Source: Streptomyces asoensis (GTDB lineage: Bacteria; Actinomycetota; Actinomycetes; Streptomycetales; Streptomycetaceae). From it: DNA of 64,000 nucleotides. The notes below the pieces were generated by a model. The model was not told the DNA's origin and did no database searches. It saw nothing but the letters and a program-made list of their open reading frames with translations. Made by a program: the position numbers and the translations under genes. The stretch is from contig NZ_BNEB01000003.1 of assembly GCF_016860545.1 (NCBI RefSeq), positions 992,001 through 1,056,000 on the forward strand. The letters run 5' to 3'. This document shows, piece after piece, positions 50,069 through 58,308 of this stretch; position 1 is the stretch's first letter, and each line of letters begins with the position of its first letter.

Positions 50069-51366
50069 CCGAGGAGACACCCGACGCGAGGTCCGGGATC
50101 CACCTGGATCCGTCGGTCGCCGCGCAGATCGCGGTGGCCGAGGACCATCTCGCCTCCCACCTTCCGCTGCTCACCGCAGAGGCCAAGACGGCCATGCTCG
50201 CCAGGATCAGGGCCGCGGCGCAGGTCCGTCCCGCGCCTGCCGTCACCGCCACCGGCGCCGCCACGGCGACGTCCAGCACGACGGGAGCCCTCACGCCGGC
50301 CGCCCGGTCGCACGGTCGGGTGGCCGCGGACTCCCCCGGCGAAGGCGCGGTCGGTGTCATGGTGCACCGCCGTGTGACCGCCTTCGCCCGGGCCCTGGAA
50401 GAGACCCGCCGGGATCCGCACGGGGAAGGAGCAGACGCACCGCACCCGGAGCGGGCCGGCGACGACACCGAGCAGTCCCGGCTCGTCGCTCTGGCGAGCG
50501 GTCTCGGATCACTGCCGTCTCCCGCGCTGGATCCCGAGGTCAAGGTCGTCCAACGGGCACAGCTGGTGGCCGCCATGGAGCAGATGCTCCATGAGGGTTC
50601 CCTCGCGGATCCCGCCGTGCCCGTCCTGCCGGAACAGTGCGCACGGCGGCGGTCCGCACGAGGCCGTGTCCGCGGCCCGGGCGGGGGCGGGCGGCCCGGC
50701 CCGGCCGCGTCCCTCCGGCGCCGGTCGCGGTTCGGCCGTACGCTCGCCGCGCTGGGCCTGGTCATGGCGGTCGGGTTCGGCGCCTTCGGCGGGCTCGCGG
50801 CCTCCAGCACGGACGCGCTGCCGGGTGACGCGCTGTACGGCGTGAAGCTGCGGGCCGAGGACTGGCGTCTCGACATGGCCGACGGGGACACCGAGCGCGG
50901 CGCGTTCCACCTCGAGTTCGCCGCCAGAAGGCTGGTCGAACTGCGGGAACTCGAAGAGGACATCGCCCGGCAGAACGCGCGGGCCGGACGTTCCGGGCCC
51001 GTCGACGGCGACGCGTACGGGGACGACCTGCGCCAGGTGCTGCTCCGCCTGCTCCGGGAGACCACCGCCGGACGGGACCTGCTGGTGGGCGAGTACCGAA
51101 GGACGGGATCGCAGGCGCCGATCACCGTACTGACCGTGTTCTCGCGAACCCACCGCGGGGAGTGGGCACGCGTCCGCGACCGGCTCCCGGCACGGCTGGA
51201 GGGCGTGGCCGGTGAGGTCTCGGTCGCCTTCGACTCCATCGAACGGACGTCGAGGACGCTCCGGGAGCCGCCTGCGCGCGCCGCAGGCCCGTCCCCCGCG
51301 CTCTTCCCCGGCTCCACGGAGGAGGAGGATCCGGGGGGCGGGACCCGCGGGTCGGCCGAGACGTAG
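50065..51366 (+). CDS. DUF5667 membrane protein, probable anti-sigma partner
   Basis: 433 residues. Cytoplasmic N terminus with a helical part (ALASGLGSLPSPALDPEVKV), membrane helix (about 225-248, FGRTLAALGLVMAVGFGAFGGLAA split), then a DUF5667 domain outside (STDALPGDALYGVKLRAEDWRL, the family signature). Four-base overlap with the sigma gene implies coupling. It may sense an envelope signal and hold the sigma factor; not proven. Confidence 0.88.
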   Translation: MTEETPDARSGIHLDPSVAAQIAVAEDHLASHLPLLTAEAKTAMLARIRAAAQVRPAPAVTATGAATATSSTTGALTPAARSHGRVAADSPGEGAVGVMVHRRVTAFARALEETRRDPHGEGADAPHPERAGDDTEQSRLVALASGLGSLPSPALDPEVKVVQRAQLVAAMEQMLHEGSLADPAVPVLPEQCARRRSARGRVRGPGGGGRPGPAASLRRRSRFGRTLAALGLVMAVGFGAFGGLAASSTDALPGDALYGVKLRAEDWRLDMADGDTERGAFHLEFAARRLVELRELEEDIARQNARAGRSGPVDGDAYGDDLRQVLLRLLRETTAGRDLLVGEYRRTGSQAPITVLTVFSRTHRGEWARVRDRLPARLEGVAGEVSVAFDSIERTSRTLREPPARAAGPSPALFPGSTEEEDPGGGTRGSAET

Positions 51367-51397
51367 ACCGTGTCCGGGACGGGGCGCCGGGCCCGGC

Positions 51398-51670
51398 CTA
51401 GGGTCTGTCCTGGGGACGGCGTTTCTTGCCGTCGAGTTCGTCCCACCACTCGTCGGACTTCGGGTCGCCCGAGGGGTCGTCCCACCAGCGGTCCTCGGGG
51501 CCGCGGCGGTTGGCGACCATCGCGGCGAGCGGGGGGATGACCATGGCGACCACGCACATCCCGACGGCCACGGGGATCGACCAGATCCGCACGACTCCCC
51601 AGGCCAGGACGAACAGCGCGATGCAGGTCCCCATCATCGCGAAGTAGACGTGCCGGCGGCGGGCGTACAT
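51398..51670 (-). CDS. DUF3099 membrane protein
   Basis: 90 residues. Two membrane helices (VYFAMMGTCIALFVLAWGV and IPVAVGMCVVAMVIPPLAAMV parts) and a Trp/Asp-rich cytoplasmic tail (DRWWDDPSGDPKSDEWWDEL). Conserved in Streptomyces, function unknown. Convergent with the DUF5667 gene. Confidence 0.88.
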   Translation of the reverse strand: MYARRRHVYFAMMGTCIALFVLAWGVVRIWSIPVAVGMCVVAMVIPPLAAMVANRRGPEDRWWDDPSGDPKSDEWWDELDGKKRRPQDRP

Positions 51671-51757
51671 ACGTCCAGGGTAGAACCGGCACGGCGGATC
51701 CGGCAGCCGCGAGGTCCGGCGGGGCGGGCGGACGCGAGCGGGGCCGGGCAGGCGGAA

Positions 51758-51799
51758 GGGCCGTGCCCCACGGGTCCCTCGACCCGTGGGGCACGGCCC
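51758..51799 (-). terminator. Terminator after the sseA-DUF1416 genes
   Basis: Perfect 19-bp arms (51758-51776 and 51781-51799) with loop CCTC, 25 bases past the DUF1416 stop. Confidence 0.92.
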
Positions 51800-51824
51800 C
51801 TCGTCGTGCGTGCCGAGCCCTGGC

Positions 51825-52112
51825 TCAGACCGCGATCGCGACCTCCGCGAGGCCGCCCTGCTGGGCGACGACCGTGCGGTCGGCGGTGGCGCCGGGAACG
51901 AGGGCGCGGACGGTCCAGGTGCCCTCGGCCGCGTAGAAGCGGAACTGTCCGGTGGCGGAGGTCGGGACCTCCGCGGTGAACTCGCCGGTCGAGTCCAGGA
52001 GGCGGACGTAGCCCGTCACCGGCTCGCCGTCCCTGGTCACCTGACCCTGGATCGTGGTCTCACCGGGCTTGATCGTCGAGGCGTCCGGGCCGCCGGCCTT
52101 CGCTCCACACAT
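51825..52112 (-). CDS. DUF1416 protein
   Basis: 95 residues, MCGAKAGGPDASTIKPGETT start, the hallmark of DUF1416. A transthyretin-like beta-sandwich (GQVTRDGEPVTGYVRLLD; GQFRFYAAEGTWTVRAL). Always next to the sulfurtransferase gene in actinobacteria; presumed role in sulfur metabolism. 47 bases downstream of sseA, same operon. The Cys at position 2 is conserved. Confidence 0.92.
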   Translation of the reverse strand: MCGAKAGGPDASTIKPGETTIQGQVTRDGEPVTGYVRLLDSTGEFTAEVPTSATGQFRFYAAEGTWTVRALVPGATADRTVVAQQGGLAEVAIAV

Positions 52113-52159
52113 GTGCTTCTCCAGAGGGGTCTGACCGGAAGGTCGGTCGGGTGGTGGGA

Positions 52160-52999
52160 TTACTTGTTGGCGCCGAGCTCGATCGGGACGCCGACGAGGG
52201 AGCCGTACTCGGTCCAGGAGCCGTCGTAGTTCTTGACGTTCTCCACGCCCAGCAGCTCGTGCAGGACGAACCAGGTCAGGGCCGAGCGCTCGCCGATGCG
52301 GCAGTACGCGATGGTGTCCTTGGCGAGGTCGACCTGCTCGTCGGCGTAGAGCTCCTTGAGCTCGTCGTCCGACTTGAAGGTGCCGTCGTCGTTGGCGTTC
52401 TTCGACCACGGGATGTTGCGGGCGGACGGGACGTGGCCCGGACGCTGCGACTGCTCCTGCGGCAGGTGCGCGGGGGCGAGCAGCTTGCCGCTGAACTCGT
52501 CGGGCGAGCGCACGTCGACCAGGTTCTGCGAACCGATGGCCGCCACCACGTCGTCACGGAAGGCACGGATGGACTTGTCCTGCGGCTTGGCCTGGTAGGA
52601 GGTCTCGGGGCGCTCGGGCACCTCTTCGACCAGCTCGCGGGCGTCCAGCTCCCACTTCTTGCGGCCACCGTCGAGAAGCTTGACGTTGTCGTGGCCGTAG
52701 AGCTTGAAGTACCAGTACGCGTAGGACGCGAACCAGTTGTTGTTGCCGCCGTAGAGGATCACCAGGGTGTCGTTGGCGATGCCCTTGGCCGACAGGAGCT
52801 TCTCGAAGCCCTCCTGGTCGACGAAATCACGGCGTACCGGGTCCTGGAGGTCCTTGGTCCAGTCGATCCGGATGGCGTTGCGGATGTGGTTCTTCTCGTA
52901 CGCGGACGTGTCCTCGTCGACCTCGACGATGGCGATGTCGGCGTTGTCGAGGTTGGCCTCGACCCAGTCGGCGTCGACCAGGACGTCACTGCGGCTCAT
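52160..52999 (-). CDS. sseA: Thiosulfate sulfurtransferase (rhodanese)
   Basis: 279 residues. Two rhodanese domains; the second carries the catalytic loop AYCRIGERSA with Cys233. It transfers sulfane sulfur from thiosulfate to a thiophilic acceptor; actinobacterial copies (SseA/CysA2) are tied to cysteine and thiosulfate use. Its upstream region has a short Cys-containing leader peptide gene, so its expression probably responds to cysteine supply. Followed by DUF1416. Confidence 0.94.
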   Translation of the reverse strand: MSRSDVLVDADWVEANLDNADIAIVEVDEDTSAYEKNHIRNAIRIDWTKDLQDPVRRDFVDQEGFEKLLSAKGIANDTLVILYGGNNNWFASYAYWYFKLYGHDNVKLLDGGRKKWELDARELVEEVPERPETSYQAKPQDKSIRAFRDDVVAAIGSQNLVDVRSPDEFSGKLLAPAHLPQEQSQRPGHVPSARNIPWSKNANDDGTFKSDDELKELYADEQVDLAKDTIAYCRIGERSALTWFVLHELLGVENVKNYDGSWTEYGSLVGVPIELGANK

Positions 53000-53136
53000 G
53001 CTCGTTCTCCTCCGGGGCAGTTGCGGCGGGGGTGTGCAAGAAAGAGAGGTGCGCGGCCGGGTCTCGCCGGCGGCCGGCGCACGGATGCCCTCGGACGAGG
53101 GCGCCGGGAGGTGCGGAAGGCCGGCGGCGCTTCCGC

Positions 53137-53220
53137 TCAGAAGGTGCGACAGAGCATGGCGGCGACGCGGCACAGGTCTACTGCCCGCCGCTTCGTGAGA
53201 TCCGCCTGTCGCTGCATCAT
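53137..53220 (-). CDS. Putative Cys leader peptide of the sulfur operon
   Basis: 27 residues: MMQRQADLTKRRAVDLCRVA followed by AMLCRTF. It stands 137 bases before sseA. Short leaders of this type, ending in LCR(T)F and with paired Cys codons, precede sulfur genes in many actinobacteria and may sense cysteinyl-tRNA by stalled translation. Two adjacent ATG codons (53220, 53217). Gene-free sequence 53221-53502 follows upstream with GGCCGGTTCCGG repeats. Confidence 0.75.
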   Translation of the reverse strand: MMQRQADLTKRRAVDLCRVAAMLCRTF

Positions 53221-53502
53221 GCCGACGATCGTAGGGACGGACGGGCGGGCGTGTCACCAGTGTGCCGAATGGTGAGATGCGATCGTCCGGATGCCGAGAC
53301 ATGGAAGGCGCCCGGGCCGTTCCCGCACGGCTTCCGGGCGCTTGTGTCCGTCGTCACCCCTGTGGTGCGGACGGTGTCGTCTCGCCTGTCGGACGCTCGC
53401 CGTCCACCACGGGACGGCCGCCCGCCGGAACCGGCCGATTCCGGCCGGTCCTCGTCAGGTCTGGCCGGTTCCGGACGGTTCCGGTCGGCCCAGTGCTCAG
53501 CC

Positions 53503-54240
53503 TTACCCGGCCAGCTTGACGTTCGAACCCTTCACCGAGATCTCCACACCGTTCTTCCCCGCCTGCACCTGGTCCAGCTTGATCCCGCCGGGCAGGTCGT
53601 CGATCTTCTGCTCGAAGTCGGTGATCGAGCGCACCTCGCTCTCGGCGGCCCGCACCCCGCCGAAGCTGGGCAGCGAGTCGGCGTGCACCCGGACCGTGTC
53701 GCCCTGGACGGTGACCGTGCTCAGGACGTAGACGGGCTGCGGCAGCTTGGTGCCGAGCACGGTGGCCTCGACGGCGACCTTGACCTTGCCGTTGCCGCCG
53801 TCGGAGAGACCGACCACGTTGGCGGTGACGCCCCGCATCACCTGCGTCGGCTCGGACTTGGCCGTCTTCAGCAGCTCCGCGTAGGTGATGGACGCGGTGC
53901 CGGAGGCGCTGGAGGCGGTGGCGGAGCTGTAGTCGCCGGAGAACTCGACGCCCTTCATGTCCGCCTGGAGGTCGTCGATGCGGATCGAGCGGCCGTCGGT
54001 GCCGGTCGCCGCCTCGTAGTCCTTGATGCCGACCTCGACGTCGTCCAGCGAGCCGCCGGCGACCTGGGTCAGGAACGGGAAGCCCTTGATGGACACGTCC
54101 GGAGTGGTGGCGAGGCCCTCGTGGGACTTCAGCTTGTCGGCGACCTCACCCTCCGCGAAGTTCACGGCGAGGCGGTCCGCGAGCACGAACAGGCCGCCCA
54201 GGACCACGACGACGACCAGCAGTATTCGAAGCGCACGCAT
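53503..54240 (-). CDS. DUF2993 (LmeA-family) membrane-anchored protein
   Basis: 245 residues. N-terminal membrane anchor (ILLVVVVVLGGLFVLADRLAV, about 6-26) and a DUF2993 domain outside (about 35-245). The mycobacterial relative LmeA binds polyprenyl/phosphatidyl lipids and supports lipomannan elongation; Streptomyces members are uncharacterised. Lone gene; a small ACCCCGC-GCG-GCGGGGT hairpin (54297-54313) is just upstream. Confidence 0.9.
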   Translation of the reverse strand: MRALRILLVVVVVLGGLFVLADRLAVNFAEGEVADKLKSHEGLATTPDVSIKGFPFLTQVAGGSLDDVEVGIKDYEAATGTDGRSIRIDDLQADMKGVEFSGDYSSATASSASGTASITYAELLKTAKSEPTQVMRGVTANVVGLSDGGNGKVKVAVEATVLGTKLPQPVYVLSTVTVQGDTVRVHADSLPSFGGVRAAESEVRSITDFEQKIDDLPGGIKLDQVQAGKNGVEISVKGSNVKLAG

Positions 54241-54371
54241 GCGGTAGTTCCCCCACCCGGATGGCCTGAACGGTTCATTGACAACGGTTCAAGGTAACCC
54301 CGCGCGGCGGGGTCACCCCTCGTTTTGTCGATCACCTGTGACAGACCATCACCGGATTTTGCCCCTTACCG

Positions 54372-56081
54372 CTACGCCAGCGCCCGTCCGAGCACGTAGA
54401 CGGCCGGCGCGGCCGCGGCCAGCGGCAGGGCCACGCCCGCCGTGAAGTGGACGAACCGCGACGGGTAGTCGTAGCTCGCGACCCGGTGGCCGACGAGCGC
54501 GCAGACCGCGGCGCCCGCGCCGAGCAGCGCGCCCTTGGCGCCCATGCCGGTCATCCCGCCGACCGCGATGCCCGCGCCCGCCGCGGCGAGCAGGGCCACC
54601 ACGACGGAGGCCGGGGTGGGCAGCGGCAGCGCCCGGGCCAGCACGGCGACCGCGACCGCGGCCGCGCCGACCGTCACCGCGTCCGGTTCGGCGCCGAGGT
54701 GCCCGGTGGCGAGGACCGCCAGCGCGGAGGACGCGACGGTCGCCATCAGGCCGTACATCCGCTCGTCCGGGTCGGCGTGCGAGCGCAGCTGGAGCACCAG
54801 GCAGAGCAGGACCCAGACGCCCAGGGTGCCGAAGATCGCGGCGGGCGCGTTCTCCCGGCCCGCCACGAGGAGCGCGGCGTCCGAGACCAGCGCGCCGAGG
54901 AAGGCGAGGGCGATGCCCTGGCGGGCCGGCCACATGCCGTTCAGCCGGAACCAGCCCGCCGCCGTGACGGCCTGGAGCACGACGAGCGGCACGAGCAGGG
55001 CGTACGACCCGACGGCCGCCGCACCCGAGAGGAGGAGGCCGAGGACGGCGGTGAGCGCGGCGGGCTGCATCCCGGGCTCGATGATCGGCGAACGCCCTTC
55101 GAGCCGGGCCCGCTGGGCGTCGGTGACGCGGGCGTTGCCGGCGAGGGTGGCGGGGCCGTAGCTCATGCCGGTGCTCCCGGTGTCCTGGTCGGGGGTGTGC
55201 GCGGGGGTCCCCGCGGGGGCGTGGGCGGAGGGTGCGGACGGAGCGGAGGCGGTAGGCCGGTGAGCGGTCCGGGGCGTCGGGGCCTGCCGGTTCGCCGCCT
55301 GGGCGTGGTCCTGCGCAGGGCTCTGCCAGTGGCCCGCCTGTGCGGGGTTCTCCGGCGGCAGGGGGGCCGCGCTCACGCCGGGGCCGCCGTGGGCGGGGGC
55401 GTCGCCGTAGCCGGACGTGGCGCCGTAGCCGGACGTGGCGCCGTAGCCGGACGGGCCGCCGTGCCCGGACGGGCCGCCGTGCCCGGACGGGCCGCCGTGC
55501 CCGGACGGGCCGCCGTGCCCGGACGGGCCGCCGTGCCCGGACGGGCCGCCGTGCCCGGACGGGCCGCCATACGCGGAGTGCCGGAGGTCGTAGGCGGCCG
55601 GCTCGTGGCCGAGGGCTGCCTGCTGGGAGCCGTAAGCGGCCTGCTGAGAGCCGTGGCCGGCTTGCTGGGAGCCGTAGGCGTCCTGCCGGGAACCGTGACC
55701 GGACTGCTGGGAGCCGTGGCCGGCTTGCTGATGGCCGTAGGCCTGCTGCGGGTCGCCGTAGGCCTGCTGGGGAGCGCCGTACGCCTGCTGGGGAGCGCCG
55801 TGGTTCGGGGTCTCGCCCGTCTGCGGAGGCAGATAGGCGGTCGCGGCCGGGTCCGCGGGGGCGACCGGCGGCTGGACGCTGGTCTCCCAGGTCTGCCCCT
55901 GCCACTGCTGCGTGTGCTGGAGGTGGGCCTGCGGGTCCTCGTACGCCTGCCCGCGCTGTCCCTGCTGCTGTCCCGGCCACTCCTGGCGGGGCTGCCGGGT
56001 CGGCCGGGGGTGCTGCTGGGCGTACGGGTCGTACCCCTCGGGGCCCTGGTGGCCCTGGTGGTCGTACGGCTGGTCGGTCAT
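54372..56081 (-). CDS. Multi-pass membrane protein with long repeat-rich N terminus
   Basis: 569 residues from ATG 56081. Residues 1-330 are low complexity: Gln/Tyr/Gly/His-rich with QQAYGD and GSQQAGHG repeats and a run of seven GGPSGH hexapeptides. Residues about 355-569 hold eight or nine hydrophobic helices (ALTAVLGLLLSGAAAVGSYAL and others), no known transporter motif. Two bases after the MoaD/ThiS-like gene, likely co-transcribed. Function unknown. Confidence 0.82.
   Translation of the reverse strand: MTDQPYDHQGHQGPEGYDPYAQQHPRPTRQPRQEWPGQQQGQRGQAYEDPQAHLQHTQQWQGQTWETSVQPPVAPADPAATAYLPPQTGETPNHGAPQQAYGAPQQAYGDPQQAYGHQQAGHGSQQSGHGSRQDAYGSQQAGHGSQQAAYGSQQAALGHEPAAYDLRHSAYGGPSGHGGPSGHGGPSGHGGPSGHGGPSGHGGPSGHGGPSGYGATSGYGATSGYGDAPAHGGPGVSAAPLPPENPAQAGHWQSPAQDHAQAANRQAPTPRTAHRPTASAPSAPSAHAPAGTPAHTPDQDTGSTGMSYGPATLAGNARVTDAQRARLEGRSPIIEPGMQPAALTAVLGLLLSGAAAVGSYALLVPLVVLQAVTAAGWFRLNGMWPARQGIALAFLGALVSDAALLVAGRENAPAAIFGTLGVWVLLCLVLQLRSHADPDERMYGLMATVASSALAVLATGHLGAEPDAVTVGAAAVAVAVLARALPLPTPASVVVALLAAAGAGIAVGGMTGMGAKGALLGAGAAVCALVGHRVASYDYPSRFVHFTAGVALPLAAAAPAVYVLGRALA
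55449..55574 (-). repeat. 18-bp tandem repeat coding GGPSGH
   Basis: Seven units of GGACGGGCCGCCGTGCCC starting at 55449, 55467, 55485, 55503, 55521, 55539 and 55557; the first six are identical and the last diverges at its end. Prone to copy-number change by slippage; in frame, so length variants stay functional. Confidence 0.95.
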
Positions 56082-56083
56082 CT

Positions 56084-56337
56084 CACCCTCCTGCGAACGG
56101 CGGGAGCACCTCGACCGTGCCGCCGTCGGCCAGCCGTACCGTCTCATGTTCGCGGGTGCCCACGGGGTCACCGTCGACGAGGAACGAGCATCGTTGCAGG
56201 ACACGCGCGAGTTCACCGGGGTGTCGCGTACGCGCGGCGTCGAGCGCCTCGGCGAGCGTGGCCGCGTCGTGCGGCTCCTCGGCGACCCCGGCCGCGGCCT
56301 TGGCGGCCGCCCAGTAGCGCACCGTCACCTTGGGCAT
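56084..56337 (-). CDS. MoaD/ThiS-like sulfur carrier
   Basis: 84 residues, beta-grasp fold, ending in the Gly-Gly (PPFAGG) that is adenylated and thiocarboxylated. MoaD supplies sulfur for molybdopterin; ThiS for thiazole. No other cofactor gene is next to it, so its acceptor is uncertain. It precedes the repeat-rich membrane protein by two bases, a curious pairing. Confidence 0.9.
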
Positions 56338-56375
56338 CTGGTTCCTCGATCGGATCGGCTGTGTACACGGTCAGG

Positions 56376-57215
56376 CTAGCCCGCCCGCGCGACCGCCCAG
56401 TCCCCTATGCGGGCCAGCAGGCCGTCCCCGGCCGCGTGCTCGGCGTGGCCCATGCCCGGCTCCACCCACAGTTCCGCGTGGCCCGGGGCGGCCCCGGCGA
56501 GCATCCGGGGGTGGTCCAGGGGGAAGTAGCCGTCCCGGTCGCCGTGCACGATCAGCAGCGGGGCGGGCGCGATCCTCGGCACCGCCTCGACCGGGGACAG
56601 CGGGACGGGGTCCCAGTCCCGGTGGTGGATACGGGTGCGGAAGCCGTAGCGGCCGACCAGGCGGCCCGCGGGGCGGGTGACCATCCAGTGCAGCCGGCGC
56701 ATGGGGGCGGTGCCCCGGTAGTACCAGCGCGCGGGGGCGCTCACCGAGACCACGGCGTCCACCGTCCCGGGGTGGAGCGCCGCGTGCCGCAGGACCACCG
56801 AGCCGCCCATCGAGAAGCCGACGGTCACCACGCGCGTGTGGCCGAGCGAGCGCGCCCACTCCACGGCGGCGGCCAGGTCGAGCACCTCGCGGTCGCCGAC
56901 CGTCGAGCGTCCGCCGGAGCGGCCGTGCCCCCGGAAGGAGAAGGTCACGACGGCGCCGTGGCAGGCGAGGGCGGACGCCACGCGCCGCACGTGCGGGCGG
57001 TCCACGTCGCCGGTGAACCCGTGGGCCACGACGAACACCGGGTGATCGGTGCATGGACGGGAGGTGTCGTATACGACCGCACCCGGTTCGTATACGGAAT
57101 CGACGGAAATCCCGTCGGCGGTGGGCAGAAACGTCCGCAATGGTGCGCACGTGCCCGTCTCGGAATTCGGACGGACGGTGGAACGTGCCACATGACCTGC
57201 CGGACCGCTGCTCAT
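56376..57215 (-). CDS. Alpha/beta hydrolase
   Basis: 279 residues. Serine hydrolase: oxyanion VAHGFTGD, nucleophile elbow GFSMGG with Ser135, acid in HGDRDGYFP and His in GMGHAEH. Lysophospholipase/BAAT-like; substrate unknown. Divergent from glnR with about 200 bases between. Two CGTATACG palindromes 21 bases apart (57068 and 57089) lie in its 5' coding region. Confidence 0.9.
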   Translation of the reverse strand: MSSGPAGHVARSTVRPNSETGTCAPLRTFLPTADGISVDSVYEPGAVVYDTSRPCTDHPVFVVAHGFTGDVDRPHVRRVASALACHGAVVTFSFRGHGRSGGRSTVGDREVLDLAAAVEWARSLGHTRVVTVGFSMGGSVVLRHAALHPGTVDAVVSVSAPARWYYRGTAPMRRLHWMVTRPAGRLVGRYGFRTRIHHRDWDPVPLSPVEAVPRIAPAPLLIVHGDRDGYFPLDHPRMLAGAAPGHAELWVEPGMGHAEHAAGDGLLARIGDWAVARAG

Positions 57216-57354
57216 GTGGGCTATTCTGCTGGACAGAGGACTCGGGCAGCGTTGCCCCCGGGTCCTTTTGTGCTTTCGGAAGCGTTGTATACGAAATGGG
57301 AACCGGGCGGGAAACGCCAGGTGACCTCAGGTGTACGGCCCCCGGGATCGCAGA

Positions 57355-57381
57355 GCAGTGCCGCAAAGCGCAGTGCCGCAA
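57355..57381 (+). promoter_or_regulatory. Direct repeat in the glnR leader
   Basis: GCAGTGCCGCAA occurs twice, at 57355-57366 and 57370-57381 (15-base period), ending 33 bases before the glnR start. Possible binding site for a glnR regulator such as PhoP or GlnR itself, though it does not fit the PHO-box consensus well. Confidence 0.5.
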
Positions 57382-57414
57382 TGTCCTCGCAGGGACCGAG
57401 GAGGAACCGGACGT

Positions 57415-58203
57415 ATGAGTTCTCTGCTGCTCCTGACCAACGCTCTCCAGCCGTCGACGGAGGTGCTTCCCGCCCTCGGCCTGCTGCTGCACAACGTGCG
57501 CGTGGCCCCGGCGGAAGGACCCGCCCTCGTCGACACCCCCGGCGCCGACGTCATCCTGATCGACGGCCGCCGCGACCTGCCCCAGGTGCGCAGCCTGTGC
57601 CAGCTGCTGCGCTCGACCGGCCCCGGCTGTCCGCTCGTCCTGGTCGTGACCGAGGGCGGCCTGGCCGCCGTCACCGCCGACTGGGGCATCGACGACGTCC
57701 TGCTGGACACCGCGGGCCCCGCCGAGGTCGAGGCCCGGCTGCGGCTGGCCATGGGCCGCCAGCAGATCGTCAACGACGACTCCCCGATGGAGATCCGCAA
57801 CGGCGACCTGTCGGTCGACGAGGCGACCTACAGCGCCAAGCTGAAGGGCCGGGTCCTGGACCTCACCTTCAAGGAGTTCGAGCTGCTGAAGTACCTGGCC
57901 CAGCACCCGGGCCGCGTCTTCACCCGCGCCCAGCTGCTCCAGGAGGTCTGGGGCTACGACTACTTCGGCGGCACCCGCACCGTGGACGTGCACGTACGGC
58001 GGCTGCGGGCCAAGCTCGGCCCCGAGCACGAGTCGCTCATCGGAACCGTCCGGAACGTCGGTTATCGATTCGTTACGCCCGAGAAGGGCGAGCGCGGCGG
58101 CGACGACGCGAAGGCCAAAGCGGACCGCTCGGAGCGGGCAAAGGACGACAATGCGGACAACCTGACCGCCCGGGACGCCGAAGAGGTCTCGGCGGAGGCG
58201 TAG
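57415..58203 (+). CDS. glnR: Nitrogen regulator GlnR
   Basis: 262 residues. Starts MSSLLLLTNALQPSTEVLPA, essentially the S. coelicolor GlnR (SCO4159) sequence as I recall. OmpR-like layout: atypical receiver (about 1-115) that keeps Asp50 but lacks the acidic pocket, so it is not phosphorylated in the usual way, and a winged-helix DNA-binding domain (about 130-225). Activates ammonium assimilation genes. The C-terminal tail is charged. Followed by a LacI regulator. Confidence 0.96.
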   Translation: MSSLLLLTNALQPSTEVLPALGLLLHNVRVAPAEGPALVDTPGADVILIDGRRDLPQVRSLCQLLRSTGPGCPLVLVVTEGGLAAVTADWGIDDVLLDTAGPAEVEARLRLAMGRQQIVNDDSPMEIRNGDLSVDEATYSAKLKGRVLDLTFKEFELLKYLAQHPGRVFTRAQLLQEVWGYDYFGGTRTVDVHVRRLRAKLGPEHESLIGTVRNVGYRFVTPEKGERGGDDAKAKADRSERAKDDNADNLTARDAEEVSAEA

Positions 58204-58308
58204 TACCCGCCGGTAGGCCGGGCGCCCGTCCGAAGAGGGCGCCGCCCGCGCCCTGGCAAGCCTCTGTACGCCCTGCCCAGCACGGGTCCATCCGCGTAGA
58301 CTCCGCGC

